64,000 nucleotides of DNA from positions 5,304,001 through 5,368,000 of the forward strand of contig NZ_JARUBO010000005.1 in the NCBI RefSeq assembly GCF_029626235.1, written 5' to 3'. Position numbers and translations under genes: made by a program. The notes beneath the pieces were generated by a model. It did not search any database and had not been told where the DNA came from. It worked only from the letters and a program-made list of their open reading frames with translations. Origin of the DNA: Micromonospora sp. WMMD1120. Lineage in GTDB: Bacteria; Actinomycetota; Actinomycetes; Mycobacteriales; Micromonosporaceae. Below, piece by piece: positions 43,086-50,891 of this stretch. Position 1 is the stretch's first letter, and every line of letters begins with the position of its first letter.

Positions 43086-45709
43086 AGCGGTGGCAGTACC
43101 GCGTGGAGATCTACGCCGGGCCGACGCTCGGGTGGGTCAACATCACCGCGGACGTGCGGGGGTCGCTGTCGATCACCCGAGGTCGGTCGGGTGAGGGGTA
43201 CCGGGCCGACCCGGGCAAGTGCGGGTTCCGCCTGGACAACCGCACGGGCCGGTACAGCCCGCGTAACCCGCTGTCCGATCTGTACGGGCTGATCGGGAAG
43301 AACACCCTCGTGCGGGTGTCCGCCGGGCCGATCGGCGGGTCCCTGGTGGGCCGGTTCTTCGGCGAGATCCCGTCGTGGCCGCCGCGGTGGTCGCTGTCGG
43401 GCGCCGACCGGTACGTCGACCTGGACGCCGCCGGTTTGCTGCGCCGCTTCCGCCAGGGTGACCAGCCGGTGCTCTCGCCGATGCGCCGCACGATCGAGGG
43501 CTCGAACCCGGTGGCGTACTGGCCGGGTGAGGACGGCGAGCTGTCCGGGCAGGCGGGCGCCGCGACGTCCGGGCTGTCGCCGCTGGTCGCGTCGGGCAGC
43601 GTGGAGTTCAAACCGGTCGAGAACTACACCTTCGCGGCGTCGAGCACGGTGTTTGGCACGACCGCCCTCGCGGACCTGGCCGCCGGCGGGAAGCTGTCGG
43701 CGCGGTTGTCGGCCGACGCCACGGCGGCCACCGCCGGCGGGCCGTGGACGGTGCACACGGCGATCCTGGTGGACAACCTCGGGACGCTGTCGGGTGACGT
43801 GGTGCTGCTGGAGTGGACGACCAACGGCGGCACCTACACCCGCTGGCAGATCAAGGTCACCACCACCGCGCGGACGCAGCTGGTCGGGATCACGTCGGCC
43901 GGTGCGTCCACCCTGCTGATCGACCATCCATCGGCGTCGCCCACGTTCCACCATTTCGCCGGGTCCGCGTCCGTGTCCGGAGGCACGGTCACCGCACGGC
44001 TCCAGACCTCCAACGGCGTCAACCTCACCACCACGTTCGCGGGGTCGCTGGGCGGCGTGACCTCGGTGACCGTGAACGCCACCGGGGTGACGTCGTCGAG
44101 TCCGATGCCCGCCGGGCACGTCGCCGTCTGGGTGGCAGCGCCGATCCCCGTGGCGATCGTCGGCGCCACCGACTCGTACGGCACGTTCGTGCGGGAGTCG
44201 CGCCGCTCGAACCTGGGTGAGGCGGCAGTCGACCGGCTGATCCGCCTGGCTGCGGAGATCGGCCTCGACCTCGACGCCGCACCGGCCGACCCGGGTCACG
44301 TCTCGCGCATGAACGTCCAGCTGGCCGCGTCGACCACGTCCGCGATCGACGACGCCATCGCCGTCGACGGCGGGCTGCTCTACGAGTCCCGCGACTCCGG
44401 CGCGCTGGCGTACCGGACCCGCAGCGAGCTGTACAACCAGACGCCGGTCGCCATCGCGTACGCCGGGCAGACGGGCGAGCCGTTCGACCCGGTCGACGAC
44501 GCCGACGACGTGCGCAACAGCATCACCGTCGAGCGGCGCGACGGGTCATCGGCGCGAGCCGTCCAGCTCACCGGGCCGCTCGCCGCCGCGGTGCCACCGG
44601 ACGGGGTGGGCATCTACACCACGTCGGAGACGCTGAACCTACTCGACGACGGCGAGCTGGGCGACCAGGCCGGCCACCGGCTGCGCCTGGGCACCGTGGA
44701 CGAGCCGCGCTATCCCGCGATCACCGTGCAGCTCTCCGCCCCCGACTGGGTGGCCGCGCCGACGCTGCGCGCGCAGCTGCTCGCCCTGGACGTCGGCGGC
44801 GTCCTGGAGGTGGCCGGCCCGCCCGTGTGGGTGTCCGGGCGGGTGCGCACGCTGGTCACCGGCTACACCGAGACGATCGACGAGTTCCTGTGGTCGATCA
44901 CGTTCAACGGCCCGCCGGCCTCGCCGTGGGACGTCGCCGAGGCCGGCGGGCCGCAGCGCGCAGCCGGCGAGGGGTCAACCCTGGCCGCGAACCTGACCAG
45001 CACGGGCACGGTTGTCACGCTGTCCAACACCGTCGCGAACGGACCGTGGACCTGGGACCCCACCGACTACCCGCTGGACGTCAGGGTCGGCGGTGAGCAG
45101 GTCCGCGCGGACGCCCCGGGCACAGTGCTCAACCCGACGACGGCATGGTTCGAAACCAGCACGGCTGGCTACGTCGCGGCCGGCAGCACCCTGACCTGGC
45201 AGGCCGCCGGCCGGCCGGGCACACCCCACGGTGCGGCTCGGGTCAACCCCGACGGCGTGACAGCGGTCGGCGGGATCTACTCGCCCGCCATCGCGGCCAC
45301 CGCCGGCACCGCCTACCGGATTACCGGGTGGGTCCGCGCCGACACCGCCACCGTGCAGATCAGCATGGCCGTGGACTGGCAGACGTCCGGCGGCGTCTAC
45401 ATCAGCACCTCGTTCGGCACGGTGACCGCCCTGCCGGTCGGCGTGTGGACACCGCTTGTCCTGGTTGCCACCGCGCCCGCGACCACCGGGCTGGCGGTGC
45501 CGCGCGGCCGGCACCAGGGCACCCCGGCGGCGTCGGCAACGTGGCGGATCAGCGAGTTCACGCTGGTCGCGGACTCCACCGCCACCGGGTCAGGCGCGTT
45601 CCAGCGGCTCTCGTGCTCGGCGTCCGGGCGGGGCGTCAACGGCAGCCAGCGGGCCTGGCCGACCGGCACCGACGTCAACGTCTGGCTGCCCGCAGTCGCG
45701 GCGCTCTGA
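43082..45709 (+). CDS. Tail tip/minor tail protein with lectin-like modules
   Basis: 875 residues from an ATG overlapping the tape measure stop. The N-terminus (RWQYRVEIYAGPTLGWVNIT, YSPRNPLSDLYGLIGKNTLV) looks like a distal-tail or hub start. Residues ~150-370 resemble a LamG-like sandwich (ILVDNLGTLSGDVVLLEWTT, VTARLQTSNGVNLTTTFAGS). The middle (~370-610) is hub-like, and ~690-830 resembles a carbohydrate-binding module (YSPAIAATAGTAYRITGWVR). No separate Dit or Tal gene was found, so this protein may combine these roles and host binding. Confidence 0.75.
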   Translation: MKRWQYRVEIYAGPTLGWVNITADVRGSLSITRGRSGEGYRADPGKCGFRLDNRTGRYSPRNPLSDLYGLIGKNTLVRVSAGPIGGSLVGRFFGEIPSWPPRWSLSGADRYVDLDAAGLLRRFRQGDQPVLSPMRRTIEGSNPVAYWPGEDGELSGQAGAATSGLSPLVASGSVEFKPVENYTFAASSTVFGTTALADLAAGGKLSARLSADATAATAGGPWTVHTAILVDNLGTLSGDVVLLEWTTNGGTYTRWQIKVTTTARTQLVGITSAGASTLLIDHPSASPTFHHFAGSASVSGGTVTARLQTSNGVNLTTTFAGSLGGVTSVTVNATGVTSSSPMPAGHVAVWVAAPIPVAIVGATDSYGTFVRESRRSNLGEAAVDRLIRLAAEIGLDLDAAPADPGHVSRMNVQLAASTTSAIDDAIAVDGGLLYESRDSGALAYRTRSELYNQTPVAIAYAGQTGEPFDPVDDADDVRNSITVERRDGSSARAVQLTGPLAAAVPPDGVGIYTTSETLNLLDDGELGDQAGHRLRLGTVDEPRYPAITVQLSAPDWVAAPTLRAQLLALDVGGVLEVAGPPVWVSGRVRTLVTGYTETIDEFLWSITFNGPPASPWDVAEAGGPQRAAGEGSTLAANLTSTGTVVTLSNTVANGPWTWDPTDYPLDVRVGGEQVRADAPGTVLNPTTAWFETSTAGYVAAGSTLTWQAAGRPGTPHGAARVNPDGVTAVGGIYSPAIAATAGTAYRITGWVRADTATVQISMAVDWQTSGGVYISTSFGTVTALPVGVWTPLVLVATAPATTGLAVPRGRHQGTPAASATWRISEFTLVADSTATGSGAFQRLSCSASGRGVNGSQRAWPTGTDVNVWLPAVAAL

Positions 45710-45719
45710 GAGGACACCC

Positions 45720-46172
45720 ATGGGAATCCAGACCGGCAACTACCTCACCCCGCAGCGGCTGAACACACGCTCCGTTCGGGCCCGGCGCACCAACACCTTG
45801 TCGCTGTCGTCCGGGGCGGTCACCGCGATCTCATTCGACGCCGAGGACTTCGACAACTCGTCGATGTTCGCCGCGACGTCCACGATCATCACGCTGCCAA
45901 TCGGTGGCCTGTGGGGCTTCGCCGCCGGTGGGGTGTTCGCCTCGAACGGCACCGGCCTGCGGCGGCTGTTGGTCGACGTCAACGGCTCGGGAACGTATCC
46001 GTGGATCGACTCCCGGTCGGCCGTCAGCGGCGACAACACGGCCATCACCCTCTCCGACACCCACGTTGCGGCGGCCGGCGACCAGTTGCAGTTGTTCGCC
46101 CACCAGAACAGCGGCGGCGCGCTCAACCTTTTGGCCGGTGTCCGCTTCAGCGCCTGGCTGATCGAGTTCTGA
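45720..46172 (+). CDS. C1q/TNF-like minor tail protein
   Basis: 150 residues from the ATG at 45720 (MGIQTGNYLTPQRLNTRSVR). After a ~25-residue leader, ISFDAEDFDNSSMFAATSTI, GLWGFAAGGVFASNGTGLRR and DQLQLFAHQNSGGALNLLAG...FSAWLIEF are the strands of a trimeric C1q-like jelly roll, a common receptor-binding knob in phage tails of Gram-positive hosts. Confidence 0.75.
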   Translation: MGIQTGNYLTPQRLNTRSVRARRTNTLSLSSGAVTAISFDAEDFDNSSMFAATSTIITLPIGGLWGFAAGGVFASNGTGLRRLLVDVNGSGTYPWIDSRSAVSGDNTAITLSDTHVAAAGDQLQLFAHQNSGGALNLLAGVRFSAWLIEF

Positions 46173-46182
46173 GGAGACGCTC

Positions 46183-46959
46183 ATGGCCCGCGCCGCGAAC
46201 ATGCAAGCCCTGACCAACGACGTCAAGCGCGAGTTTCCCGGCGTGGTCGTCTACGGCATCGGCGACGCCGCGCACAAGCTCCGGGCGTCGGACCACAACG
46301 AGGACGACACCACGGGCAGCCGGGCCGCACAGTCCGACCCGGATGGCCGGGCGGAGCACCGGGCGATCGACATCATGCTCGGCAAGGCGTTCACGAAGGC
46401 CGACGCGGACGCCTTGGTCGCGCGCCTGGTCGCCGATCCGAGGGCACGCGGCCGGATCTACTACGTGATCTGGAACGGCTACATCTGGTCGCGGTCCAAC
46501 GGGTGGCGCAAGACGAAGTACACCGGCTCCGACCAGCACACCGACCACATCCACGTCTCGGGGTGGGCGGCCGACGACGAGAACACCGCGAGCTGGCCCG
46601 CCGTGGCCACGAGGGAGGACGACATGGACACCACCGAGCGCGGTTGGTTGCAGCAGGCCACAACCGATATCGCCTGGCTCAGGGACTACGTCCAGAAGGC
46701 GCTGAACGGCGCGGAGAAGGCGTCGGGGGGCGAGCACATCGAGTTGCAGAAGTGGGTCCGGGAGGGGCAGCGGGATCGGGCCGCGATCCTGACCGCGCTC
46801 GGCCAACTCGCCGGCAAGGACTTCACCGACGAGGCCGCCATCGTCACGGCCGTCCTGGCGGCGCTGACACCGGGGGCCATCGCCAACGCGATCCCGCCGA
46901 ACGTGGCCGAGCAGGTCGCCGACGAGCTGGCCGCGCGCCTGGGCCGGGCAGATGAGTGA
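46183..46959 (+). CDS. Endolysin, M15-type peptidase
   Basis: 258 residues. RASDHNEDDTTGSRAAQSDP with later EHRAIDIML, and GSDQHTDHIHVSGW, supply the His/Asp metal-binding set of M15-like D-Ala-D-Ala peptidases (HxxxxxxD ... HxxH). Zinc-dependent cleavage of peptidoglycan stem peptides is expected. The C-terminal half (~145-258) is helical without a known wall-binding domain. No signal peptide, so export should depend on the holin-like genes that follow. Confidence 0.85.
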   Translation: MARAANMQALTNDVKREFPGVVVYGIGDAAHKLRASDHNEDDTTGSRAAQSDPDGRAEHRAIDIMLGKAFTKADADALVARLVADPRARGRIYYVIWNGYIWSRSNGWRKTKYTGSDQHTDHIHVSGWAADDENTASWPAVATREDDMDTTERGWLQQATTDIAWLRDYVQKALNGAEKASGGEHIELQKWVREGQRDRAAILTALGQLAGKDFTDEAAIVTAVLAALTPGAIANAIPPNVAEQVADELAARLGRADE

Positions 46960-47234
46960 CCGCAGAGCGCATCCGGCAGACCTTCAGGGACTGGTCCTGC
47001 GTCCTGCTTGGCCTGGGGATCATCTGCCACCAGGCGTTCGTCGTGCCGCCGGGGCAGGCGTCGGAAATGCTCGTACTGGCCGGGATCACGCTGCTGACCG
47101 GTCCGGCCCTGGGTGGAGCTATCGGCCTGCGCCGGGAGGCCAACGGAGCCGGATCTGGCTCTCCGTCGTCGCCCTCATCATCGGCGTCGGCATCCTCGTC
47201 GGCGCCGGCCTCTTCCGGGGTGGGTGAGCCGTGA
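46956..47234 (+). CDS. Holin-like membrane protein, frame broken near the end
   Basis: 92 residues from a GTG overlapping the endolysin stop. Two hydrophobic helices (CVLLGLGIICHQAFVV, MLVLAGITLLTGPALGGAIGL) are followed by a Ser-rich tail that looks out of frame. In the -1 frame the same DNA reads RIWLSVVALIIGVGILVGAG and ends at 47227, a third membrane helix with no start codon of its own. Either a base error, a real frameshift mutation or programmed -1 shifting is possible. Confidence 0.6.
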   Translation: MTAERIRQTFRDWSCVLLGLGIICHQAFVVPPGQASEMLVLAGITLLTGPALGGAIGLRREANGAGSGSPSSPSSSASASSSAPASSGVGEP

Positions 47235-47467
47235 CGTTCAACGGATGGCGGGTGCTGGTCGCCGTGCTGCTCGCCGCGCTCGGGTCATCCACCGTGTCGA
47301 TCATCTACAGCAACGAGGCCGCCCGGCAGTCGGAACGGAAGTTGTGCGGCGTGGTGAGCACCCTCGACGACGCGTACCGGCAGACCCCACCACAGACCCC
47401 CGCCGGGCAGAAGATCGCCCGCGACGTTCGGCAGCTGCGCGCCGAGTTCGGCTGCCCAACCCTGTAG
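47231..47467 (+). CDS. Small membrane-anchored lysis-region protein
   Basis: 78 residues from a GTG overlapping the holin-like stop (GTGA). Hydrophobic N-terminus (GWRVLVAVLLAALGSSTVSI) then a short soluble part with two Cys (KLCGVVSTLDDAYRQTPPQT, LRAEFGCPTL). Similar small proteins are frequent in lysis cassettes of actinophages; a spanin-like or holin accessory role is possible. Confidence 0.65.
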   Translation: MTFNGWRVLVAVLLAALGSSTVSIIYSNEAARQSERKLCGVVSTLDDAYRQTPPQTPAGQKIARDVRQLRAEFGCPTL

Positions 47468-47476
47468 GAGATGACC

Positions 47477-47731
47477 ATGTCCATCCCGTCCGTCAAACCC
47501 GACTCCGACTCCACTGAGCCCCTGGTGACCGTCGGCGTCATCACCGCCGCGGTGACCGCCGTGCTCGGCCTGCTGGTGGCGTTCGGCCTGCCGATCTCCG
47601 ACGACCAGCAGGCGCGGATCCTCGGCGTGATCGCCGTGGCCGCCCCGTTCGTCGTGGCGTTCTGGGGCCGCCGTCAGGTGTACGCCCCGGCGACGGTGGC
47701 CCGGCTGCTGGGTGGTCGCTCATCGCGGTGA
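47477..47731 (+). CDS. Two-helix holin-like protein
   Basis: 84 residues from the ATG at 47477, with TAGGAG 6 nt upstream; the ATG at 47471 abuts that site and is unlikely. Two hydrophobic stretches (LVTVGVITAAVTAVLGLLVAF and ILGVIAVAAPFVVAFWG) with a short turn, and a basic C-terminus (RRQVYAPATVARLLGGRSSR), as in small class II holins. Last gene of the rightward late region. Confidence 0.7.
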   Translation: MSIPSVKPDSDSTEPLVTVGVITAAVTAVLGLLVAFGLPISDDQQARILGVIAVAAPFVVAFWGRRQVYAPATVARLLGGRSSR

Positions 47732-47772
47732 GGAACGCCGGAGGACCGGCCGGCACCCGCCCCGGTGGGCCA

Positions 47773-47796
47773 CCCGGACCGTCCGGACCGTCCGGG
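47773..47796. terminator. Weak hairpin at end of late operon
   Basis: CCCGGAC (47773-47779) and GTCCGGG (47790-47796) with a 10-nt loop, in the 121-bp gap between the convergent holin-like and GntR-type genes. Only 7 bp, no U-tract. Confidence 0.35.
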
Positions 47797-47852
47797 CCAC
47801 GACCGAAGTAGCGACGACGCCCGTCAGCAGGCATCCAGCCCGCAGGCGGGCG

Positions 47853-48083
47853 TCACTCGTCGGGACCCTCGACGAACACACCGGCGCCGGGAACGCCGTA
47901 GGTCAGGCCGCGCTCCCGCAGCAGGATGTGCACCTTTGCGATGGTGCCCACCGCCACCGAGTACAGCTCGGCGAGTTCCCGGCTCGACGGCAGCTTCGTG
48001 TGGGGCGGGTACTCGCCCGACGCCATCCGGGCCGCCAGATCATCGGTGATCTGTTGGAAGGTCATCCGGCGTGCGGGCGGCAT
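47853..48083 (-). CDS. GntR-type DNA-binding protein without effector domain
   Basis: 76 residues from the ATG at 48083, with CAGGAG upstream. MTFQQITDDLAARMASGEYP, TKLPSSRELAELYSVAVGTIAK and RERGLTYGVPGAGVFVEG form a full GntR winged helix and nothing else. Such stand-alone domains are common in actinobacterial phages and plasmids. It probably binds the repeat/palindrome region just upstream (48151-48197) and controls itself and the divergent genes. Confidence 0.82.
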   Translation of the reverse strand: MPPARRMTFQQITDDLAARMASGEYPPHTKLPSSRELAELYSVAVGTIAKVHILLRERGLTYGVPGAGVFVEGPDE

Positions 48084-48150
48084 GGCAGTTACTCCTGAGC
48101 GTTGACGGCCAGGAATTGCATCATGCGGACACTCGGGCAGCAACGGCGTG

Positions 48151-48197
48151 TGCAGCCTCTGTGCATAGCCTGTAGAGGCTGTATAGGCTGCATAAGG
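48151..48197. promoter_or_regulatory. Operator region of GntR-type regulator
   Basis: Nested dyads: TGCAGCCT (48151-48158) with AGGCTGCA (48185-48192), and AGCCT (48167-48171) with AGGCT (48176-48180). Overlaid are three tandem 9-10-bp units CTGTAGAGG, CTGTATAGG, CTGCATAAGG (48170-48197). It lies in the divergent gap between the regulator and the 48228 gene. Confidence 0.6.
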
Positions 48198-48227
48198 TGA
48201 CCGCCTGACTCGGGAGAGTGATCACCG

Positions 48228-48386
48228 ATGCCGCTGTGGACGTTCCTGCGACGTAAGCGCAAGCACCCCAACGACCAGGCCGGACCGGCCGCCGAGCGCG
48301 CAGAGCAGCAGGCCGCGGTACGCCGCCTGCGCGCCGCAGCCCGGCAACGCCAGGCCGAGCACCGCTACGAGTGGCAGCCCCGATGA
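48228..48386 (+). CDS. Small basic protein
   Basis: 52 residues from the ATG at 48228 (MPLWTFLRRKRKHPNDQAGP), with GGGAGAG upstream. A basic amphipathic start and an Arg/Ala/Gln-rich helix (QQAAVRRLRAAARQRQAEHR). Its stop overlaps the next start (ATGA). First of three coupled genes controlled from the operator region. Confidence 0.5.
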   Translation: MPLWTFLRRKRKHPNDQAGPAAERAEQQAAVRRLRAAARQRQAEHRYEWQPR

Positions 48387-48553
48387 CCGATCAGGTGCCG
48401 GCGCCGGACGAGGTGGAGCGCCTGGAGGTCGGCATCGACCGCGGCGGCAAGCGGGTCCTGCGCAGCTCCCACCGGCCCGAGCAGCAGATCATCGTAGGCC
48501 GCGAGGCGTGGACGGCGTTCCTCGCCAGCATCCGCAGCGGCCAGGACTACTGA
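48383..48553 (+). CDS. Small protein with DUF397-like end
   Basis: 56 residues (MTDQVPAPDEVERLEVGIDR). The C-terminal GREAWTAFLASIRSGQDY resembles the WxxFLxGVxxGEFD ending of DUF397 proteins, which pair with XRE regulators in actinobacteria; the N-terminal part is not a clear match. Overlaps both neighbours. Confidence 0.5.
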   Translation: MTDQVPAPDEVERLEVGIDRGGKRVLRSSHRPEQQIIVGREAWTAFLASIRSGQDY

Positions 48554-48798
48554 TGCACGGGGGCGTCGACACGGCCCCTGGCCGGCCAGCGCCCAGCGGC
48601 CCGTCCCGCTGCATGGGCTGCGCGTCCTGGATGGAGCACGGCCACGACTGCGGCGGCGACAAGATCCGCGCGCAGGGCCTCGGGTGGTGGTGCGACTGCC
48701 CCGAGGACGAGTGCCGGCGGCGCCAGGCAGGGGAGTGGCCGGCCGAACCGGCGCGCCGGCCGACGGGGCGATCCCGGAAGGCTCGGCTGAAGACGTGA
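48553..48798 (+). CDS. Small Cys-rich protein
   Basis: 81 residues from the ATG at 48553, overlapping the previous stop. CMGCASWMEHGHDCGGD and WWCDCPEDECRRRQ give six Cys and two His, likely a zinc-binding module; the C-terminus is basic (RRPTGRSRKARLKT). Function unknown. A perfect terminator hairpin follows 2 bp after the stop. Confidence 0.55.
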   Translation: MHGGVDTAPGRPAPSGPSRCMGCASWMEHGHDCGGDKIRAQGLGWWCDCPEDECRRRQAGEWPAEPARRPTGRSRKARLKT

Positions 48799-48800
48799 CG

Positions 48801-48842
48801 CGCGGGGACCGTCGATGGGACAGATCAACGACGGTCCCCGCG
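48801..48842. terminator. Perfect 14-bp terminator hairpin
   Basis: CGCGGGGACCGTCG (48801-48814) and CGACGGTCCCCGCG (48829-48842) with a 14-nt loop and TTT after it. Ends the three-gene rightward unit from 48228. Confidence 0.85.
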
Positions 48843-48886
48843 TTTCGAGCACCCCGCCAGCCGGCCAGGCCGGTCATACTGGCGGC

Positions 48887-49003
48887 ATGAGTGCAGGTGG
48901 CTGGAGGCTCAACCCGCCCGCGTCCTACCGGCGGGCCAGCTGGCGCGACCGGCTACGCCTGGCGCTGGCCCGGGCGGTCCGCCGGGTCACTGCGAGGTCG
49001 TGA
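48887..49003 (+). CDS. Possible small basic peptide
   Basis: 38 codons from an ATG (MSAGGWRLNPPASYRRASWR), ending in a basic helix (LRLALARAVRRVTARS). It overlaps the end of the leftward lipoprotein gene by 17 bp and lies after a terminator, so evidence for expression is weak. Confidence 0.3.
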   Translation: MSAGGWRLNPPASYRRASWRDRLRLALARAVRRVTARS

Positions 49004-49409
49004 GCCTGCACTGAACCTGGCCGGCGGCGCGCTCCCGCGCCACCTTCGCCCCGTCGGTGATCTCGCACCGGAACAGGTCGGTGCGGTGCCCGGTCGCGGT
49101 GATGGTGACCTCGATCTTCAGCCCGGACGTGTAGTCCAGCGTCTGCCGGTACGGGCCGCTGGCGATCTTCTCCCGCGTGTGGTCGCCCCGGGCCTCGCCG
49201 ACCTTCGACGCGCGCACCCACACGTCGTACGGGCCGGTGGCCTCGGTGATCTGGATGACGACGGTCCGCTTCGCCTTCGGGTCGACGGCGCGGTCGTCCG
49301 CCGGCCGGTCGCTCTTGGTGCCTTCGCCCTCGCAGGCGAGTACCGCGGCGAGCGCGGTCACGACTGCGGCGACCTTGACGGCGCGGCGCGTGCGGTTGGT
49401 CTGGTGCAT
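48987..49409 (-). CDS. Prophage-encoded lipoprotein
   Basis: 140 residues from the ATG at 49409, with a strong AGGAGG 8 nt upstream. A basic start (MHQTNRTRRAVK), hydrophobic core (VAAVVTALAAVLAC) and lipobox Cys26 predict an exported, lipid-anchored protein. The mature part is an MmpS-like small beta-sandwich (TVVIQITEATGPYDVWVRAS, LKIEVTITATGHRTDLFRCE, and a late Cys that may pair). Candidate for superinfection exclusion or lysogenic conversion; this is inference. Confidence 0.7.
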   Translation of the reverse strand: MHQTNRTRRAVKVAAVVTALAAVLACEGEGTKSDRPADDRAVDPKAKRTVVIQITEATGPYDVWVRASKVGEARGDHTREKIASGPYRQTLDYTSGLKIEVTITATGHRTDLFRCEITDGAKVARERAAGQVQCRLTTSQ

Positions 49410-49504
49410 GGTCCGTCCTCCTGTGCGTTGGGTGTTGGTGAGGGGCGGCGGGTGGGTCAGCGCCCGCCGCCCCGGCTGTGGAGATCCGCCGGTCGCCGGC
49501 GGAT

Positions 49505-50326
49505 TCAGCGCTTCGTCGCGGCGGCGATCCGGCCACCCAGCTCGACGAGGCAGATGGAGGCGACGACCACCAGGCCGTCGACCGACAGGGGGAGCAGGTA
49601 CTGGGCGCCGCCGGTCTCGCCGTAGCGGGACGCGACGGCCGCCATGTGCCAGTAGCTGACCCACGCGGCGATGCCGGCGATCAGCGCGGTGGCGATCCAC
49701 CGGCCGACCGCGAGGGTCCGGCGGTGCACCGGCACCCGGGAGATCAGCTCGACGGTCAGCAGCAGGGCCAGCGGGGACCAGGCGGAGATGACCTGCGAGA
49801 TCAGCTCGTCGCGGGCGTGCAGCACGTTCCCGGCGATCGACGCGGCGACGCCGAGCGCGAGGACGGCCCGGACCGCCCACCGGACCCGCAGGAGCTGGTC
49901 GCGCTCGCCGGGCGTGACCGGGTGTCCGTCCGTGGCGACCTGCGGCGACGCTTCCCGGCTCGGGTCGCGGTCGGGCTGCTGCGGCGCGGCGGGCGTGCCC
50001 GGGTCCGTGCCCGGGCCTGCGGTGGGCTCAACGAACACCGGCCGCAGGTTCGGGCCACACTCGGGACGCGGGCCCGGGTCCGGGGCCGCGACGAGAGGCA
50101 GCTCCAGGGCGGCCGCCGCGACCGGCGTGCCCTGGTCGACGGCCCCGCCGTCGGCGCGGAGCAGGTCGAGCAGCTCGCCGGCCTTCGGCGCTCCGATCCG
50201 GAACTCGCGCATCAACCGGTTCCGCGACGGGACCTCGTCCAGTCGCTTCGTGAGCGCCTGGGCGGCCGGCAGCAGCTTGTCCACAGGCTGGGGGTAGCGG
50301 GTGCCGTTGACGGCCGGCGCGGTCAC
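49505..50326 (-). CDS. DUF2637 membrane protein with N-terminal HTH-like part
   Basis: 273 residues from a GTG. The first ~60 residues contain PSRNRLMREFRIGAPKAGELLDLL, similar to HTH segments of actinobacterial element proteins. After a Pro-rich linker, the C-terminal ~130 residues have four hydrophobic helices (VRAVLALGVAASIAGNVLHA, SPLALLLTVELISRVPVHRR, GRWIATALIAGIAAWVSYWHM, LLPLSVDGLVVVASICLVEL) matching DUF2637, found in conjugative plasmids, integrative elements and phages of actinobacteria. Role unknown; in plasmids linked to spread/transfer gene sets. Last gene of a five-gene overlapped leftward operon. Confidence 0.8.
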   Translation of the reverse strand: MTAPAVNGTRYPQPVDKLLPAAQALTKRLDEVPSRNRLMREFRIGAPKAGELLDLLRADGGAVDQGTPVAAAALELPLVAAPDPGPRPECGPNLRPVFVEPTAGPGTDPGTPAAPQQPDRDPSREASPQVATDGHPVTPGERDQLLRVRWAVRAVLALGVAASIAGNVLHARDELISQVISAWSPLALLLTVELISRVPVHRRTLAVGRWIATALIAGIAAWVSYWHMAAVASRYGETGGAQYLLPLSVDGLVVVASICLVELGGRIAAATKR

Positions 50327-50697
50327 TGGGCATCACCGCGCAGCCAGGCCTCGACCTCGTCGACGAGCTGCCCGCCGTCGACGTCCGCGAGGGGCGTCGC
50401 GCCGGCCGCCTTGGCCACGTCGAGCAGGTCGTCACCGGACTGCTCGCGGATCATCTCCTCGAGGAGCGACGGGTCACCGTCCTGCGCCGCCTCGGCCGCC
50501 CGGGCCAGCCGGGCGATCTGCTCGTCGCGCTGCTGGTGCCGGCGGCGCTCTTCGGCCTCGCCGACCTTCATGCCGAGGTCGAAGCCCTCCATCAGCTTTT
50601 CCTGCGCCGCGTACCGGGCGCGGCGCGCCGACCGCACCGGCGGACGCGCGCCCGGGCGCTGACCGGCTGGCCGCCACCACCGCTCTGCCCGGCTCAC
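50323..50697 (-). CDS. Hypothetical helical protein
   Basis: 124 residues from a GTG overlapping the previous gene's stop. A basic N-terminus (RARYAAQEKLMEGFDLGMKV), a charged helix (EAEERRRHQQRDEQIARLARAAEAA) and an acidic C-terminus (LVDEVEAWLRGDAQ). No family recognised. Overlaps the DUF2637 gene start by 4 bp. Confidence 0.6.
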   Translation of the reverse strand: MSRAERWWRPAGQRPGARPPVRSARRARYAAQEKLMEGFDLGMKVGEAEERRRHQQRDEQIARLARAAEAAQDGDPSLLEEMIREQSGDDLLDVAKAAGATPLADVDGGQLVDEVEAWLRGDAQ

Positions 50698-50891
50698 CGG
50701 ACGCCCCGCTCGTCGACGAGGACGTCGACCAGGCGGACGACCGCACCGAACCGGCGATGGGCAGCCCGGCCCGCCCGGCGGCCCTCAACGGAGGTGAGGG
50801 GGAGCCGGGCGAACTGCCGCTCGGCCTCGCCGTACCGGGCGACCATGGCGACGATCGCGCGCCGCAGCTGCACGCGGCGGGCCCGGCTCAC
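50694..50891 (-). CDS. Small basic helical protein
   Basis: 65 residues from a GTG (VSRARRVQLRRAIVAMVARY). Arg/Ala/Val-rich helices (FGAVVRLVDVLVDERGVR at the end), no motif. Located by 4-bp overlaps with both neighbours in the leftward operon, which is the main support. Confidence 0.55.
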   Translation of the reverse strand: MSRARRVQLRRAIVAMVARYGEAERQFARLPLTSVEGRRAGRAAHRRFGAVVRLVDVLVDERGVR

